64,000 nt of DNA from Planococcus circulans (lineage in GTDB: Bacteria > Bacillota > Bacilli > Bacillales_A > Planococcaceae), in contig NZ_JAIQCL010000005.1 of NCBI RefSeq assembly GCF_020023385.1, positions 124,001 through 188,000 of the forward strand, written 5' to 3'. The notes below the pieces were generated by a model. The model saw only the letters and a program-made list of their open reading frames with translations, was not told the DNA's origin and made no database searches. The translations under genes were made by a program, and so were the position numbers. Below, in pieces: positions 32,940 to 42,178 of this stretch (positions within the stretch are counted from its first letter, which is position 1; every line of letters begins with the position of its first letter).

Positions 32940-33473
32940 ATGAAAAAATTATTCGGCGAACAGCGGCGCCAATTCCTGCTGGAAAAAATCAAAGCTTCGG
33001 CACAACCGATGACCGGCAGCGAACTTGCTGCGCTTACGAGTGTGTCACGCCAGGTCATCGTCGGCGACATGACCCTGCTGAAGGCAAAAGGCGAGCCGAT
33101 TCTCGCCACCAGCCAGGGCTATCTGTATCTCGCTGACCGCGCCATACAAGAAGCCAGCCGGCGCATCGCCTGCCGCCACCAGCCCGAAGATACCGAACGT
33201 GAACTGAAGCTGCTGGTCGAGTCAGGCGTCACGGTCAAAGACGTCTCGATCGAGCATCCAGTCTACGGTGAACTGACAGCCGGTATCCATGTCGCGAACG
33301 CCCAGGAAGTCGAAGCCTTCATGAAACGCGTCCACGACACAGGCGCCAGCTATCTGCTGGAACTGACAGACGGCACACACCTCCACACCATCACCGCATC
33401 AGATCACGCAACGCTTGAAAAAGCCGTCAGCGTGATGCGGGACAACGGATTTTTGCTGGAGGAAACTGAATAG
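32940..33473 (+). CDS. niaR: NiaR-type niacin-responsive repressor (HTH_11-3H)
   Basis: Represses NAD biosynthesis/niacin uptake genes when nicotinic acid is plentiful. 177 residues: N-terminal winged helix (MTGSELAALTSVSRQVIVGD, about 23-42) and a C-terminal 3H domain with its conserved histidines (SIEHPVYGELTAGIHV and DGTHLHTI). GAGGGA precedes the start. A poor promoter (TTGCTA 32884-32889, then TAAAGA) may drive it. B. subtilis yrxA is also next to pheA. No nad genes are in the window. Confidence 0.92.
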   Translation: MKKLFGEQRRQFLLEKIKASAQPMTGSELAALTSVSRQVIVGDMTLLKAKGEPILATSQGYLYLADRAIQEASRRIACRHQPEDTERELKLLVESGVTVKDVSIEHPVYGELTAGIHVANAQEVEAFMKRVHDTGASYLLELTDGTHLHTITASDHATLEKAVSVMRDNGFLLEETE

Positions 33474-33483
33474 GATTTGATTG

Positions 33484-33523
33484 AACCCATGATTCCGCAT
33501 TTTGCGGGGTTGTGGGTTTTTGT
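33484..33523 (+). terminator. Intrinsic terminator of niaR
   Basis: AACCCATGATTCCGC-ATTTT-GCGGGGTTGTGGGTT followed by TTTGTTTT, about ten bases after the stop. Confidence 0.85.
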
Positions 33524-33665
33524 TTTGAATGTTTACGTGTAGGAAAGGCAAGTTGAACTACGGAGTCAGCTTTTACAAAACGCTTCGGTCGCATAGGGCA
33601 TAGCTACGCCTGGAGAGCAGGATTCGCTATAGAGTCTATAAATCACTTTTCCTTCTACAAACTTA

Positions 33666-33697
33666 AAGCCCCGCAGCGTTTTCGCTGCAGGGCTTCC
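33666..33697 (-). terminator. Intrinsic terminator of the spo0B-obg-pheB-pheA transcript
   Basis: Minus-strand AGCCCTGCAGCG-AAAA-CGCTGCGGGGCTTT after the pheA stop; the T-run is short. The 140 bases between it and the niaR terminator hold an inverted repeat (GTAGGAAAG ... CTTTTCCTTCTAC) and no gene. Confidence 0.78.
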
Positions 33698-33702
33698 ATG
33701 TT

Positions 33703-34566
33703 TTATTTATACGTATAATACGAACCTAAAGTTTTCACCGTACAGCCAAGTGCAGCAAGCTCTTCGAAGGCGCCGCGCATCATGGCGTCTCCTTCGTCTG
33801 CCAGCACATCCGCGATGAAGAAATAATCGCCGAGGCCGGTCTTCAAAGGACGCGACTCGATTTTACTCAAGTTCAAGCGTCTCCAAGCAAAGACGGACAA
33901 GATCTGGTGCAGGACACCCGAGCGGTCGTCGTCCGGCGGCGTGATCATCAACGTTGTTTTGACTTGATTGTCATGCGCCGGATCTGTCAGCTTATGGTCC
34001 GATTTCGACAGCACGAAAAAGCGTGTGTGGTTAAAATGGAAATCGTGGATATCACGCTGCAGAATGTCCAACCCGTATTTATGGGCGGAGAATTCATTGC
34101 CGATAGCCGCAATATTGCGTTCCGGCAATTCAGAAACCATTTTTGCCGCAGCAGCTGTCGAACTGTATTGTTCCAAAGGCGTGTTCTTATATGTATAAAA
34201 AAGGTATTTATGGCATTGCGCCAATGCATGTGGATGCGAATAGATCGCTTCGAATGCTTCCGCGTTGCGGTTTTCAGGGTGTACCAGCAAATGCTGTTCG
34301 ATCGGCGATAAGACTTCAGCCGTCACATACAATTGCGCTTCATGGAATAAATAATCCACTGTCAGTGGAACAGATCCTTCCAACGCATTTTCCAGCGGCA
34401 CGACAGCGTAATCCACGCTGCCCTCTGCCACTGCTTCTATGCATTCGGGGATGGTTGTAAATGGCACCAGGGTACCTTCAGGGAAAACTTTTTTTGCCGC
34501 AAGGTGTGTAAATGATGCTTCCGGCCCTAAATATGAGATTCGTTTATCAACAGATTGTCCAGTCAT
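33703..34566 (-). CDS. pheA: Prephenate dehydratase
   Basis: Converts prephenate to phenylpyruvate for phenylalanine synthesis. 287 residues: catalytic PDT domain (YLGPEASFTHLAAKKVF, VPLENALEGSV, and the Thr-containing NHTRFFVL) and a C-terminal ACT domain with the Phe-binding ESRPLKTGLGDYFFIAD motif, so it should be feedback-inhibited by Phe. It is 15 bases after pheB. Confidence 0.96.
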   Translation of the reverse strand: MTGQSVDKRISYLGPEASFTHLAAKKVFPEGTLVPFTTIPECIEAVAEGSVDYAVVPLENALEGSVPLTVDYLFHEAQLYVTAEVLSPIEQHLLVHPENRNAEAFEAIYSHPHALAQCHKYLFYTYKNTPLEQYSSTAAAAKMVSELPERNIAAIGNEFSAHKYGLDILQRDIHDFHFNHTRFFVLSKSDHKLTDPAHDNQVKTTLMITPPDDDRSGVLHQILSVFAWRRLNLSKIESRPLKTGLGDYFFIADVLADEGDAMMRGAFEELAALGCTVKTLGSYYTYK

Positions 34567-34581
34567 TTAAACATTCCTCCA

Positions 34582-35034
34582 TTAAGATGATCCACTTGAT
34601 ACCACATCAGCCGACTCGACAAAATCGAGCTTTTTCAGCTGCTGTAAAAACAGGTCCAAATCCCCTTCCATCGCCGTTACGTCCAGTGACAAGGTAACAT
34701 TCGCCCGCCCCTGGATCGGAATGGTCTGGTGGATGGTCAAAATATTGCAGCCGTTTTCAGCGACTGTCTGCAGAAGTGTCGCGAGCGTCCCTGACCGGTC
34801 CTCCAATTGCAGGAAAACCGTCAGGATCCGTTCTTTGACAATCGAATGGAACGGAAATACAGCGTCCCGATATTTATAAAACGCAGAGCGCGAAAGACCT
34901 GTCTTGTTGACCGCGTCCATGATGGAAATGCGGTCATTCTGCAGCATTTTTTTCACTTCGAGCGTTTTTTGCATCGCTTCCGTCAAAACGTCTTCACGCA
35001 CTAAATAATACCGTTGTTCCGAAATATCCTTCAT
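34582..35034 (-). CDS. pheB: ACT-domain protein PheB (UPF0735)
   Basis: 150 residues: an N-terminal helix-turn-helix-like segment ([19 protein letters not shown]) and a C-terminal ACT domain ([20 protein letters not shown]). Named for proximity to pheA in Bacillus; an amino-acid-sensing role is inferred from the ACT fold and not demonstrated. Confidence 0.9.
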   Translation of the reverse strand: MKDISEQRYYLVREDVLTEAMQKTLEVKKMLQNDRISIMDAVNKTGLSRSAFYKYRDAVFPFHSIVKERILTVFLQLEDRSGTLATLLQTVAENGCNILTIHQTIPIQGRANVTLSLDVTAMEGDLDLFLQQLKKLDFVESADVVSSGSS

Positions 35035-35050
35035 TCAAGCTACCTCCGCA

Positions 35051-36340
35051 TCAATCCATAAATTCAAATTCGAATTCGAGCAGGCGAACCGTGTCGCCAT
35101 TTTCCGCTCCGCGTTCACGAAGCGCATCGTCGATTCCCATACCGCGCATCTGGCGGGCAAATCGGCGAATCGAATCTTCACGCGAGAAGTCGGTCATCTT
35201 GAACATCCGTTCAATCGCATAACCGGACAATACGAATGCGCCGTCAGACTCACGCGTAATGTTGAAGCCATCTGCATCGGATTCGTGTTTGTAGAGAACC
35301 GTGCTTTCTGAATCTTCTTCGGCCTCGTCGATCAATGGGAATTCCGGCGTCACTTCAATCACATCGGCAATGGCGAACAACAGATTGCTCAGGCCTTTGC
35401 GTGATAATGCTGAGATCGGAAAAATGCGGGCATCTTCCGGCAACTTTTCACGGAATTTCGCTAGATTCTCTTCAGAATCCGGCATATCCATTTTGTTTGC
35501 AACGATCAATTGCGGACGTTCCGTCAACCGCATATTGTATTGCTTCAATTCTTCATTGATGGTGACGTAATCCTCGTAAGGGTCGCGTCCTTCAAGACCT
35601 GACATATCGATGACGTGGATGATGACACGCGTCCGTTCGATATGGCGGAGGAATTGATGGCCAAGGCCGATTCCTTCGTGGGCGCCTTGGATCAAGCCTG
35701 GAAGATCGGCCATGACAAAGCTGCGATCGTCTTCCGTTTCAACCATGCCGAGATTCGGGACGATTGTCGTGAAATGGTATTCAGCGATTTTTGGTTTGGC
35801 AGCGGAAACGACCGATAACAACGTCGATTTTCCGACACTTGGGAATCCGACAAGTCCGGCATCCGCCAACACTTTCAATTCCAGGATGACATTGCGTTCA
35901 AAGCCCGGTTCGCCTTTTTCAGACAGCTCCGGTGCTGGGTTTGCAGGCGTCGCAAAACGTGAGTTTCCTCGGCCTCCGCGTCCACCTTTAGCGATGATTG
36001 CTGTTTGGCCATGCTCCACCAAATCGGCAATCGTTTCGCCAGTTTCGACGTCTTTTACGACTGTGCCCGGTGGAACTTTGATGAATGTATCTTCAGCTTT
36101 GGCACCGTGTTTATTGGCGCTCATGCCGTGTGTTCCGCGTTCGGCTTTAAAGATCCGCTTGTAGCGGAAATCCATCAGCGTCCGTAATCCTTCTTCAACG
36201 ATAAAGATGATATTTCCGCCTTTACCGCCGTCACCGCCGGCAGGTCCGCCGTCCGGTACATATTTTTCGCGGCGGAATGCAACCATGCCATCCCCGCCGT
36301 CGCCACCTCTAACATAAACTTTTACGTGATCGACAAACAT
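35051..36340 (-). CDS. obg: Obg-family GTPase
   Basis: Essential GTPase in 50S subunit maturation, with links to ppGpp. From the ATG at 36340 (GGAGGGA upstream) it has 429 residues: glycine-rich Obg fold ([20 protein letters not shown]), G domain with [28 protein letters not shown] and NKMD, C-terminal OCT domain ([20 protein letters not shown]). The ORF start at 36361 overlaps spo0B and lacks support. Same spo0B-obg pairing as Bacillus. Confidence 0.97.
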   Translation of the reverse strand: MFVDHVKVYVRGGDGGDGMVAFRREKYVPDGGPAGGDGGKGGNIIFIVEEGLRTLMDFRYKRIFKAERGTHGMSANKHGAKAEDTFIKVPPGTVVKDVETGETIADLVEHGQTAIIAKGGRGGRGNSRFATPANPAPELSEKGEPGFERNVILELKVLADAGLVGFPSVGKSTLLSVVSAAKPKIAEYHFTTIVPNLGMVETEDDRSFVMADLPGLIQGAHEGIGLGHQFLRHIERTRVIIHVIDMSGLEGRDPYEDYVTINEELKQYNMRLTERPQLIVANKMDMPDSEENLAKFREKLPEDARIFPISALSRKGLSNLLFAIADVIEVTPEFPLIDEAEEDSESTVLYKHESDADGFNITRESDGAFVLSGYAIERMFKMTDFSREDSIRRFARQMRGMGIDDALRERGAENGDTVRLLEFEFEFMD

Positions 36341-36341
36341 A

Positions 36342-36857
36342 TTATCCCTCCATCTGTGCACGAACAGCTATCATTGTGCTGTCTTCGCTGCACTCTTTTC
36401 GTACCATAAATCCCGGTGTTTCCAAAATGTCCAAATCCAGCCAATTTCCCGGACACTCAATTTTCATTTCAAAAGATGCCGCACTCGAAGTCAATGTAAT
36501 CACGCCATAAAAAGCCTGATAGGGTGACAGGCGCCCTTTGGCGGATTCAACGAAAGCCTCCAGAAAACGCCGAAAGTCTGCATCAAACTGCACAGGTGCT
36601 TTCAACGCCGGGCACTCCACTCGAAAATTAAAGCCGGGAAAGCGCCAATTTGCAGTCAACAGCCATTCTTCTGTCAGCGGCAGCCCGATATCAGCCAGCC
36701 GGCTGGCATGCATAGCCGCTTCGGCATGCGAACGAATAATCGCCTGTGCCTCCTGGAGACGGCCAAGGTCCAAATTCATTTTGATCAATTGCAATTCATT
36801 TAAAAAATCATGGCGCGCATGCCGAAGCGATTGTGCCACTGTAATTGTCTTTTCCAT
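36342..36857 (-). CDS. spo0B: Spo0B-like histidine phosphotransferase
   Basis: In sporulating Bacillus, Spo0B passes phosphate from Spo0F to Spo0A. Here 171 residues keep the four-helix-bundle helix with the phosphorylatable His in [20 protein letters not shown], aligned with RHDWMNKLQLIKGNL of B. subtilis. The C-terminal ATPase-like domain is present but diverged and shorter. Partners and use are unknown: most sporulation genes expected nearby are missing. It is one base from obg and shares its promoter. Confidence 0.85.
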   Translation of the reverse strand: MEKTITVAQSLRHARHDFLNELQLIKMNLDLGRLQEAQAIIRSHAEAAMHASRLADIGLPLTEEWLLTANWRFPGFNFRVECPALKAPVQFDADFRRFLEAFVESAKGRLSPYQAFYGVITLTSSAASFEMKIECPGNWLDLDILETPGFMVRKECSEDSTMIAVRAQMEG

Positions 36858-36888
36858 AAGTCACGTCCCGGTTCAGCTTCTTATTCCA

Positions 36889-36917
36889 GTATACCAAGAG
36901 TTTGGAGTAAATTCCTA
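36889..36917 (-). promoter_or_regulatory. Promoter of spo0B-obg-pheB-pheA
   Basis: Minus-strand TGGTATACT (TATACT at 36889-36894) is an extended -10; no good -35 is seen at 17-18 bases. It is located 32 bases before spo0B. Confidence 0.5.
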
Positions 36918-36965
36918 AAATAATGCGTAGAGCCTGTTCTCGGATCCGCGCTTATAAATTTCAAA

Positions 36966-36998
36966 AGAAAAAGGACTGCGAAAGCAGCCCTTTTCGTT
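36966..36998 (-). terminator. Intrinsic terminator of rplU-prp-rpmA
   Basis: Minus-strand AAAGGGCTGC-TTTC-GCAGTCCTTTTT just after the rpmA stop. Confidence 0.88.
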
Positions 36999-37003
36999 TT
37001 GTA

Positions 37004-37637
<634 letters not shown>

Positions 37638-37639
37638 TC

Positions 37640-37948
37640 TTACAGGTTAATCGCATCGACAGTCAATTTAGTGTATGGCTGACGGTGACCTTGTTTTTTG
37701 TGATAGTTCTTTTTAGCTTTGTATGTGAATACTGTGATTTTTTTCTGTTTGCCGTTTTTTACAACTTTAGCCGTAACAGTAGCTCCTTCAACAAAAGGAA
37801 CACCCACTTTAGTATTTTCTCCACCTACAAATAGAACTTTGTCAAATGTGATGACATCCCCAGCTTCTCCGTTCAATTTCTCAACGTAGATCTCTTGGCC
37901 TGCTTCAACTTTGATTTGTTTTCCACCAGTTTCAATAATCGCGTACAT
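37640..37948 (-). CDS. rplU: 50S ribosomal protein L21
   Basis: 102 residues, complete L21 ([17 protein letters not shown] at the start, [17 protein letters not shown] at the C-terminus, which binds 23S rRNA). GAGGAGG precedes the ATG. First gene of rplU-prp-rpmA. Confidence 0.98.
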   Translation of the reverse strand: MYAIIETGGKQIKVEAGQEIYVEKLNGEAGDVITFDKVLFVGGENTKVGVPFVEGATVTAKVVKNGKQKKITVFTYKAKKNYHKKQGHRQPYTKLTVDAINL

Positions 37949-38060
37949 ATCCTTGCACCTCCTCTTAGATTAAGACTCGCCTATTCAGGTGACTCGCCGG
38001 AGCGAATTCTTAAAGCAACCTGATTCGAGCGGTTGCAGCACGGTACGCTACAAACATAAC
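37949..38060 (-). promoter_or_regulatory. 5' leader of the rplU operon, candidate L21 leader RNA
   Basis: About 110 untranslated bases separate the promoter from rplU. They hold complementary segments (for example GAATTCGCTCCGGCGAGTC, and CAACCGCTCGAATCAGGTTG). Firmicutes have an autoregulatory L21 leader at this place; I infer but cannot confirm that fold. Confidence 0.5.
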
Positions 38061-38066
38061 ATTAGA

Positions 38067-38096
38067 ATAATACCACGGGAGAACCCGTGGCGTCAA
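38067..38096 (-). promoter_or_regulatory. rplU promoter with a palindrome filling its spacer
   Basis: Minus strand TTGACG (38091-38096), then the 18-base inverted repeat CCACGGGTTCTCCCGTGG (38073-38090), then TATTAT (38067-38072). The palindrome exactly occupies the gap between the -35 and -10 hexamers. Confidence 0.7.
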
Positions 38097-38150
38097 TAGA
38101 AAATGTAAGGTTTCGGGAAATTGCTTGCTGGCAGCTGATGGATTTATTGT

Positions 38151-38265
38151 GAGGTGCGGTGTTTGGCTCGTGAGGTGCGGTACTCGTGGTGCGAGGTGCG
38201 GTCTTTCGTGTTTGAGGTGCGGTTATCGACTCGCGAGGTGCGGTTAAGCCCATTTGAGGTGCGGT
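38151..38265. repeat. Array B: six GAGGTGCGGT units on an exact 21-bp period
   Basis: GAGGTGCGGT begins at 38151, 38172, 38193, 38214, 38235 and 38256, always 21 bp apart, with unrelated 11-base spacers. In the sense of the NERD gene transcript it reads ACCGCACCTC, and the first unit overlaps that gene's TGA. No intrinsic terminator is visible between the NERD gene and the rplU promoter. Confidence 0.95.
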
Positions 38266-39203
38266 CAGCGATAAACGCGGCCGAAATACGCATGCAGCAG
38301 CTCCCGGTTCTCGACAATCCGGCGCTTTCCGCGCTTTTCGCTCCGCGGAGCCGTCTTCTCCAACAACCGGTACAGGATGTATTTATCTTCCACCCCGAGC
38401 AAACGGTAAGCAAGCTTTGTGTCGAGTTCGCAACCGAACAGCACGGCATATTCCTGGAGCGCGACTTCATGCGCATCCCGCGAAGTAAATCCGCAGACGC
38501 CGCAATTCCATTTGCGCTCCTGCCACACCAACGGACAGCAGCGGCAAGTTGGACAGCTCACACCGTGGCGCAATGAATCGAAGGTGATGTTATGGCGCTC
38601 GAGCCAGTGGCGGCTCGAATTGCGCGCCGGTAAGCTTTCTAGTTTGGCAGCGAGCACCGCCGAATCGAAAAGTTTCGAGCCCTTCGCCAACTGCTCAAGA
38701 TGAAACGGCAAGTAGTCGAGTGAGATGACCGGATACTGCTTGGGCGCTTCCACCACTTTTCCGGAGCGGCTCGCGAGGACGATGACGCCATGCACCGGGA
38801 CGCCGAGAAAGCCGCTGACCGCACGAACTGCCCGGTGCAGCTGCGCTTCCGGATTGCGCATCCCTTCCCTGCGGCCGTCGACGATTCGGTGAAACTGGAA
38901 ATTCACAGAGTCGAAATAAAATTCCCCGACCATATTCTTCACTTCCAGCACGCAGACAACTTCCGCATGAACCAGCAGCAGATCGATTTGCGCCGTGCCA
39001 TCTTTATAGGGGACGTGCACATCATGCAAAAATGCCGTGTCCCCCGGCAGATCCAATTCCCGTTTCAATAAAGCGGCCGTTCGCTGCTCGCCGCTGGCAC
39101 CCGCCAGTGCATTCCTTAATTCCGATAAAACGGCCGACTTCGCTTCATGCGCTGCCGGCAAGCGTTCCGCTGCAATCATCCCTGCCAATAAAAAATCGTT
39201 CAT
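38265..39203 (-). CDS. NERD-domain protein with C-terminal zinc ribbon
   Basis: 312 residues from the ATG at 39203 (GGGGAGG upstream). NERD nuclease-related domain: GEQRTAALLKREL, then AQIDLLLVHAEVVCVLEVKN with the D...ExK pattern of restriction-type nucleases. A zinc ribbon follows (CPTCRCC ... CGVC), then a helical C-terminus with YRLLGVEDKYILYRLLEK. No signal peptide. The family is thought to act on nucleic acids; the target is unknown. It occupies the place of spoIVFA-spoIVFB between minD and rplU. Confidence 0.85.
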   Translation of the reverse strand: MNDFLLAGMIAAERLPAAHEAKSAVLSELRNALAGASGEQRTAALLKRELDLPGDTAFLHDVHVPYKDGTAQIDLLLVHAEVVCVLEVKNMVGEFYFDSVNFQFHRIVDGRREGMRNPEAQLHRAVRAVSGFLGVPVHGVIVLASRSGKVVEAPKQYPVISLDYLPFHLEQLAKGSKLFDSAVLAAKLESLPARNSSRHWLERHNITFDSLRHGVSCPTCRCCPLVWQERKWNCGVCGFTSRDAHEVALQEYAVLFGCELDTKLAYRLLGVEDKYILYRLLEKTAPRSEKRGKRRIVENRELLHAYFGRVYR

Positions 39204-39225
39204 ACAACACCTCCCCAAAGTTTTA

Positions 39226-39256
39226 AAAAAGCCCCCGCTTCGAAAGCGGAGGCTAA
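39226..39256 (-). terminator. Intrinsic terminator of the mreB-minD transcript
   Basis: Minus-strand GCCTCCGCTT-TCGA-AGCGGGGGC followed by TTTTTT, after the minD stop codon. Confidence 0.88.
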
Positions 39257-39262
39257 AAATTC

Positions 39263-40063
39263 TTATTTCGTGAAAACAGCTTTGATTTTAGTGAATAAAC
39301 TTGGCGGTGCTTTTTCCATGCTCATCAGCGGAACCGATTCCCCGAGCAGGCGGCGCGCGATATTGCGGTAGCCCAGTGCAGCGGTGTTGGATGGATCCAT
39401 GACGATTGGCTCACCTTTGTTTGAGCTCGAGATGACGCGTTCGTCGTCCGCGATGATGCCCAGCAGATCGATCGACAAGTGGGTCGTGATTTCATTGATG
39501 TCCAGCGCTTCTCCCGCTTTCATCAAATGTGGACGGATCCGGTTGATGATCAGACGCGGAGCGTCGATGTTCTCTTCCAGCTCAAGCAGGCCGATGATGC
39601 GGTCCGCGTCACGGACAGCCGAAATTTCCGGTGTCGTCACGACGATCGCGTGGTCTGCTCCAGCGACGGCATTTTTGTAGCCCTGCTCGATTCCGGCCGG
39701 GCAATCGATGATGACGAAATCATAGTCTTTCTTCAGTTCCGTCACGAGTTCCTTCATCTGTTCCGGATTGACGTCGTTTTTATCGGCCGTTTGCGCAGCC
39801 GGCAAAAGGTACAGCATGTCTTCAAAGCGCTTGTCTTTGACGAGTGCCTGATGCACTTTGCAGCGGCCTTCCAATACGTCGATCAAATCATAGATGATGC
39901 GGTTCTCCAACCCCAGGATGACGTCGAGGTTGCGCAATCCGATGTCGGTGTCGATCAAGCATACTTTTTTCCCTTGAAGAGCCAATGCAGTGCCGAGGTT
40001 GGCGGTTGTCGTCGTTTTACCGACGCCTCCCTTGCCTGATGTAATTACGATAGCTTCTCCCAC
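39263..40063 (-). CDS. minD: Septum site-determining ATPase MinD
   Basis: Membrane-binding ATPase that recruits MinC to block division away from midcell. From a GTG at 40063 (AAAGGAGG upstream) it has 266 residues, close to the B. subtilis 268. Deviant Walker A SGKGGVGKTTTTAN, switch DTDIGLRNLD, and a C-terminal amphipathic membrane-targeting helix (PSLFTKIKAVFTK). The upstream in-frame region belongs to minC and is not coding for MinD. Confidence 0.96.
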   Translation of the reverse strand: MGEAIVITSGKGGVGKTTTTANLGTALALQGKKVCLIDTDIGLRNLDVILGLENRIIYDLIDVLEGRCKVHQALVKDKRFEDMLYLLPAAQTADKNDVNPEQMKELVTELKKDYDFVIIDCPAGIEQGYKNAVAGADHAIVVTTPEISAVRDADRIIGLLELEENIDAPRLIINRIRPHLMKAGEALDINEITTHLSIDLLGIIADDERVISSSNKGEPIVMDPSNTAALGYRNIARRLLGESVPLMSMEKAPPSLFTKIKAVFTK

Positions 40064-40064
40064 A

Positions 40065-40754
40065 CTAGCTTCCTCCTTTAAACGTTGAAATTTGCGGACG
40101 GATAAACCGCAATTCCTGCAAACGGTCAATGATGATGGTGCCGTTTGTATGTAAATAAGCACATTCCATTTCCGGTTGTTCCGAAAGACTGGACAATTCG
40201 TCTGTCATGGTTTCCAATTCGTTGTCGATCTTCAATTGCGTCGCTTCCAGCCAGGATGCGGCAATGACGGCGTCGCGGTTGCCTTTGGTTCCGGCATGCG
40301 CCGCACCTTTCAGCCGGCCCAGCACGTAAACGCTGCCGCCTGCTTCCACACGGCCGTTCGGGTTGACGTCGCCGATGACGACCAAGTCGCCTTCAGCTTT
40401 GATGACTTGCCCCGAGCGCACGATGCCGACATACGTTTCCGACTGGCTTTCGCGGATCAGCTGATCGCTTTTTTCGACGGTCAGGATGTCGCTCGTCGTC
40501 GCGACCACTTTCAGGTGAGGATTGGTGCCGACGACTTCGCTCAATTCCTGGATCTGGCTGTCGGTGCAATAGCGATTATTCAGATGCACCGTCACTTCGG
40601 TATCACTGTCCAGCGCAGGATCCGACACCTTCGCCTTCAACTCGGCCAATAGATCCGTGTAGGCACATTGGTCATCGAGATACAGCACAAGCCCTTTATT
40701 TTTCCCTTTAATCGTAACGAGATTCTTCAAAAAATGTGTCACCTGCGCTTTCAT
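40065..40754 (-). CDS. minC: Septum site-determining protein MinC
   Basis: FtsZ-ring inhibitor, partner of MinD. 229 residues: N-terminal FtsZ-interaction domain (VTIKGKNKGLVLYLDD) and C-terminal right-handed beta-helix (GDLVVIGDVNPNGRVEAGGS, VYVLGRLKGAAHAG). One base before minD; overlaps mreD by one base. Confidence 0.96.
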   Translation of the reverse strand: MKAQVTHFLKNLVTIKGKNKGLVLYLDDQCAYTDLLAELKAKVSDPALDSDTEVTVHLNNRYCTDSQIQELSEVVGTNPHLKVVATTSDILTVEKSDQLIRESQSETYVGIVRSGQVIKAEGDLVVIGDVNPNGRVEAGGSVYVLGRLKGAAHAGTKGNRDAVIAASWLEATQLKIDNELETMTDELSSLSEQPEMECAYLHTNGTIIIDRLQELRFIRPQISTFKGGS

Positions 40755-41284
40755 TAATATAACCCTATCTTATTGTCACGCTCCGATAATTGCGTGACCA
40801 TCACCGACTTGAACACCCAGCCGAGCATCACCAGGAAAATGGAGTTGGCGACCATCGTCGGCCAAAGCCGCGTCGATAAAAATGTGCCGAGCGGCATTCC
40901 CGTCAATGAAATCAGCAGGAAAAACTGGTAAAGCACAAATTCGAATATCGCCAATAAAGCGAGTGTCAGCAGCGTCGACGTCAACAGATTCCGGGGAATC
41001 CGCTTGAAAACGAATGCTGCCGCCAGACAAATGGCTGGATACAAGAAAGAATATAATCCAATAATATCAATGTAAAAGACATCATACAAGAGCCCGAAAA
41101 ATAATCCATAGAACATGGCATGCTTCAGGTCATAATAAAGCGTCAGGAAAATCAGGAACATAATGAGGAAACGCGGCACGATGTAATTCAGTTCGCCGCC
41201 GATATTGAGCGGTGAAAAAAGGCCGAAAACCGGTTCCATGAAAAACAGGACGAGACAGATCAACGGGATGAGGAAACGGATCAT
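40754..41284 (-). CDS. mreD: Rod-shape protein MreD
   Basis: Polytopic membrane component of the elongasome. 176 residues with about five hydrophobic segments, starting FLIPLICLVLFFMEPVFG and ending KIGLY. Recognised from its order mreB-mreC-mreD-minC and its hydrophobic profile. Four-base overlap with mreC. Confidence 0.93.
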   Translation of the reverse strand: MIRFLIPLICLVLFFMEPVFGLFSPLNIGGELNYIVPRFLIMFLIFLTLYYDLKHAMFYGLFFGLLYDVFYIDIIGLYSFLYPAICLAAAFVFKRIPRNLLTSTLLTLALLAIFEFVLYQFFLLISLTGMPLGTFLSTRLWPTMVANSIFLVMLGWVFKSVMVTQLSERDNKIGLY

Positions 41285-42165
41285 GATTCATCGTCTCCTG
41301 TCACGCCATTGTCTTCACCGTCCACTTCCGGCATGACCCGGTCCGCGATGATGACGTGGTCCAATAAGGAAAAGTCGGCTGCCGGTTTGACATAGGCAAG
41401 CTTCGTCAGACCGAATTCATCGATGGTGATTTCGGTGATGGTGCCGATCAGGATGCCTTTCGGGAAAATGCCGCCCAGTCCGCTGGAGATGACCTGTTCG
41501 CCTTCTTTCAGCTCGATATCAGCGTCAATCCGTTTCAAGAGCAGCTCACGGCGCTCGGCATCATAGCCTTCGATCAGGCCGTAGACATCCTTCGCCCCGC
41601 CGACGACCATCGCCGAAACGCGGTAATTGGGGTTGAGCGTGGAAATCAATTCCACCGTGGATGTGGTCGGTGTCGTCAAGGTGACTTTGCCGATCAGGCC
41701 GCTGGCGGTCATGACTGCCATGTTCTCCGCCACTCCCTCATTGGAGCCGCGGTTCAAAATGATTTTTTCTTCCCATTGATCCGGATTCCGTGCAATGACG
41801 GTCGCCTGGATCGGATTGTAATCGCGCAGGTCTTCTTCTTTCCCGACGATTTGTTTCAGTTCTGTGTTTTCAGAACGCAAGTCCTTGACTTCAGCCTGCA
41901 CGCCCGCAAATTCTTCTAAGCGCGTTTTCAGATGCTGGTTTTCCTCAAATGTGTTCAATAACGAATCGACATTATCAAAAATTCCAGTGACAAAATGAGC
42001 AGGGCGTGAAAATACCGACTGCCCGGCTCCAACTGCATCTTTTATGATTTGTTCCGGCAGCGACACATTGCCGCGGTCACGGAGCGAAAAAGAAATTAAG
42101 GCAACGAGCAGGATGACTCCCAACAGCAGCAAAATCAGCCGCTTGTTCGTTAAAAGCTGTGGCAT
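41281..42165 (-). CDS. mreC: Rod-shape protein MreC
   Basis: Bitopic elongasome scaffold. 294 residues: one N-terminal membrane helix (LILLLLGVILLVALISF), an extracytoplasmic coiled coil (about 65-110), then the beta-barrel domain with VIARNPDQWEEKIILNRGS and GLGGIFPKGILIGTI. Ends in an acidic tail. It links MreB with penicillin-binding proteins. Confidence 0.95.
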   Translation of the reverse strand: MPQLLTNKRLILLLLGVILLVALISFSLRDRGNVSLPEQIIKDAVGAGQSVFSRPAHFVTGIFDNVDSLLNTFEENQHLKTRLEEFAGVQAEVKDLRSENTELKQIVGKEEDLRDYNPIQATVIARNPDQWEEKIILNRGSNEGVAENMAVMTASGLIGKVTLTTPTTSTVELISTLNPNYRVSAMVVGGAKDVYGLIEGYDAERRELLLKRIDADIELKEGEQVISSGLGGIFPKGILIGTITEITIDEFGLTKLAYVKPAADFSLLDHVIIADRVMPEVDGEDNGVTGDDES

Positions 42166-42178
42166 ATCGCCATCCTCC

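Noticed and set aside
38151..38265. CRISPR array
   Set aside because: Units of 10 bp with 11-bp spacers are far too short, no cas genes are nearby, and the other arrays have different units with the same period.
38062..38476. Two minus-strand ORFs reading heptapeptide repeats through array B
   Set aside because: They stay open only because the unit lacks stop codons and the period is 21. No ribosome site, they overlap the NERD gene, and the sister arrays have a 20-bp period that breaks any frame.
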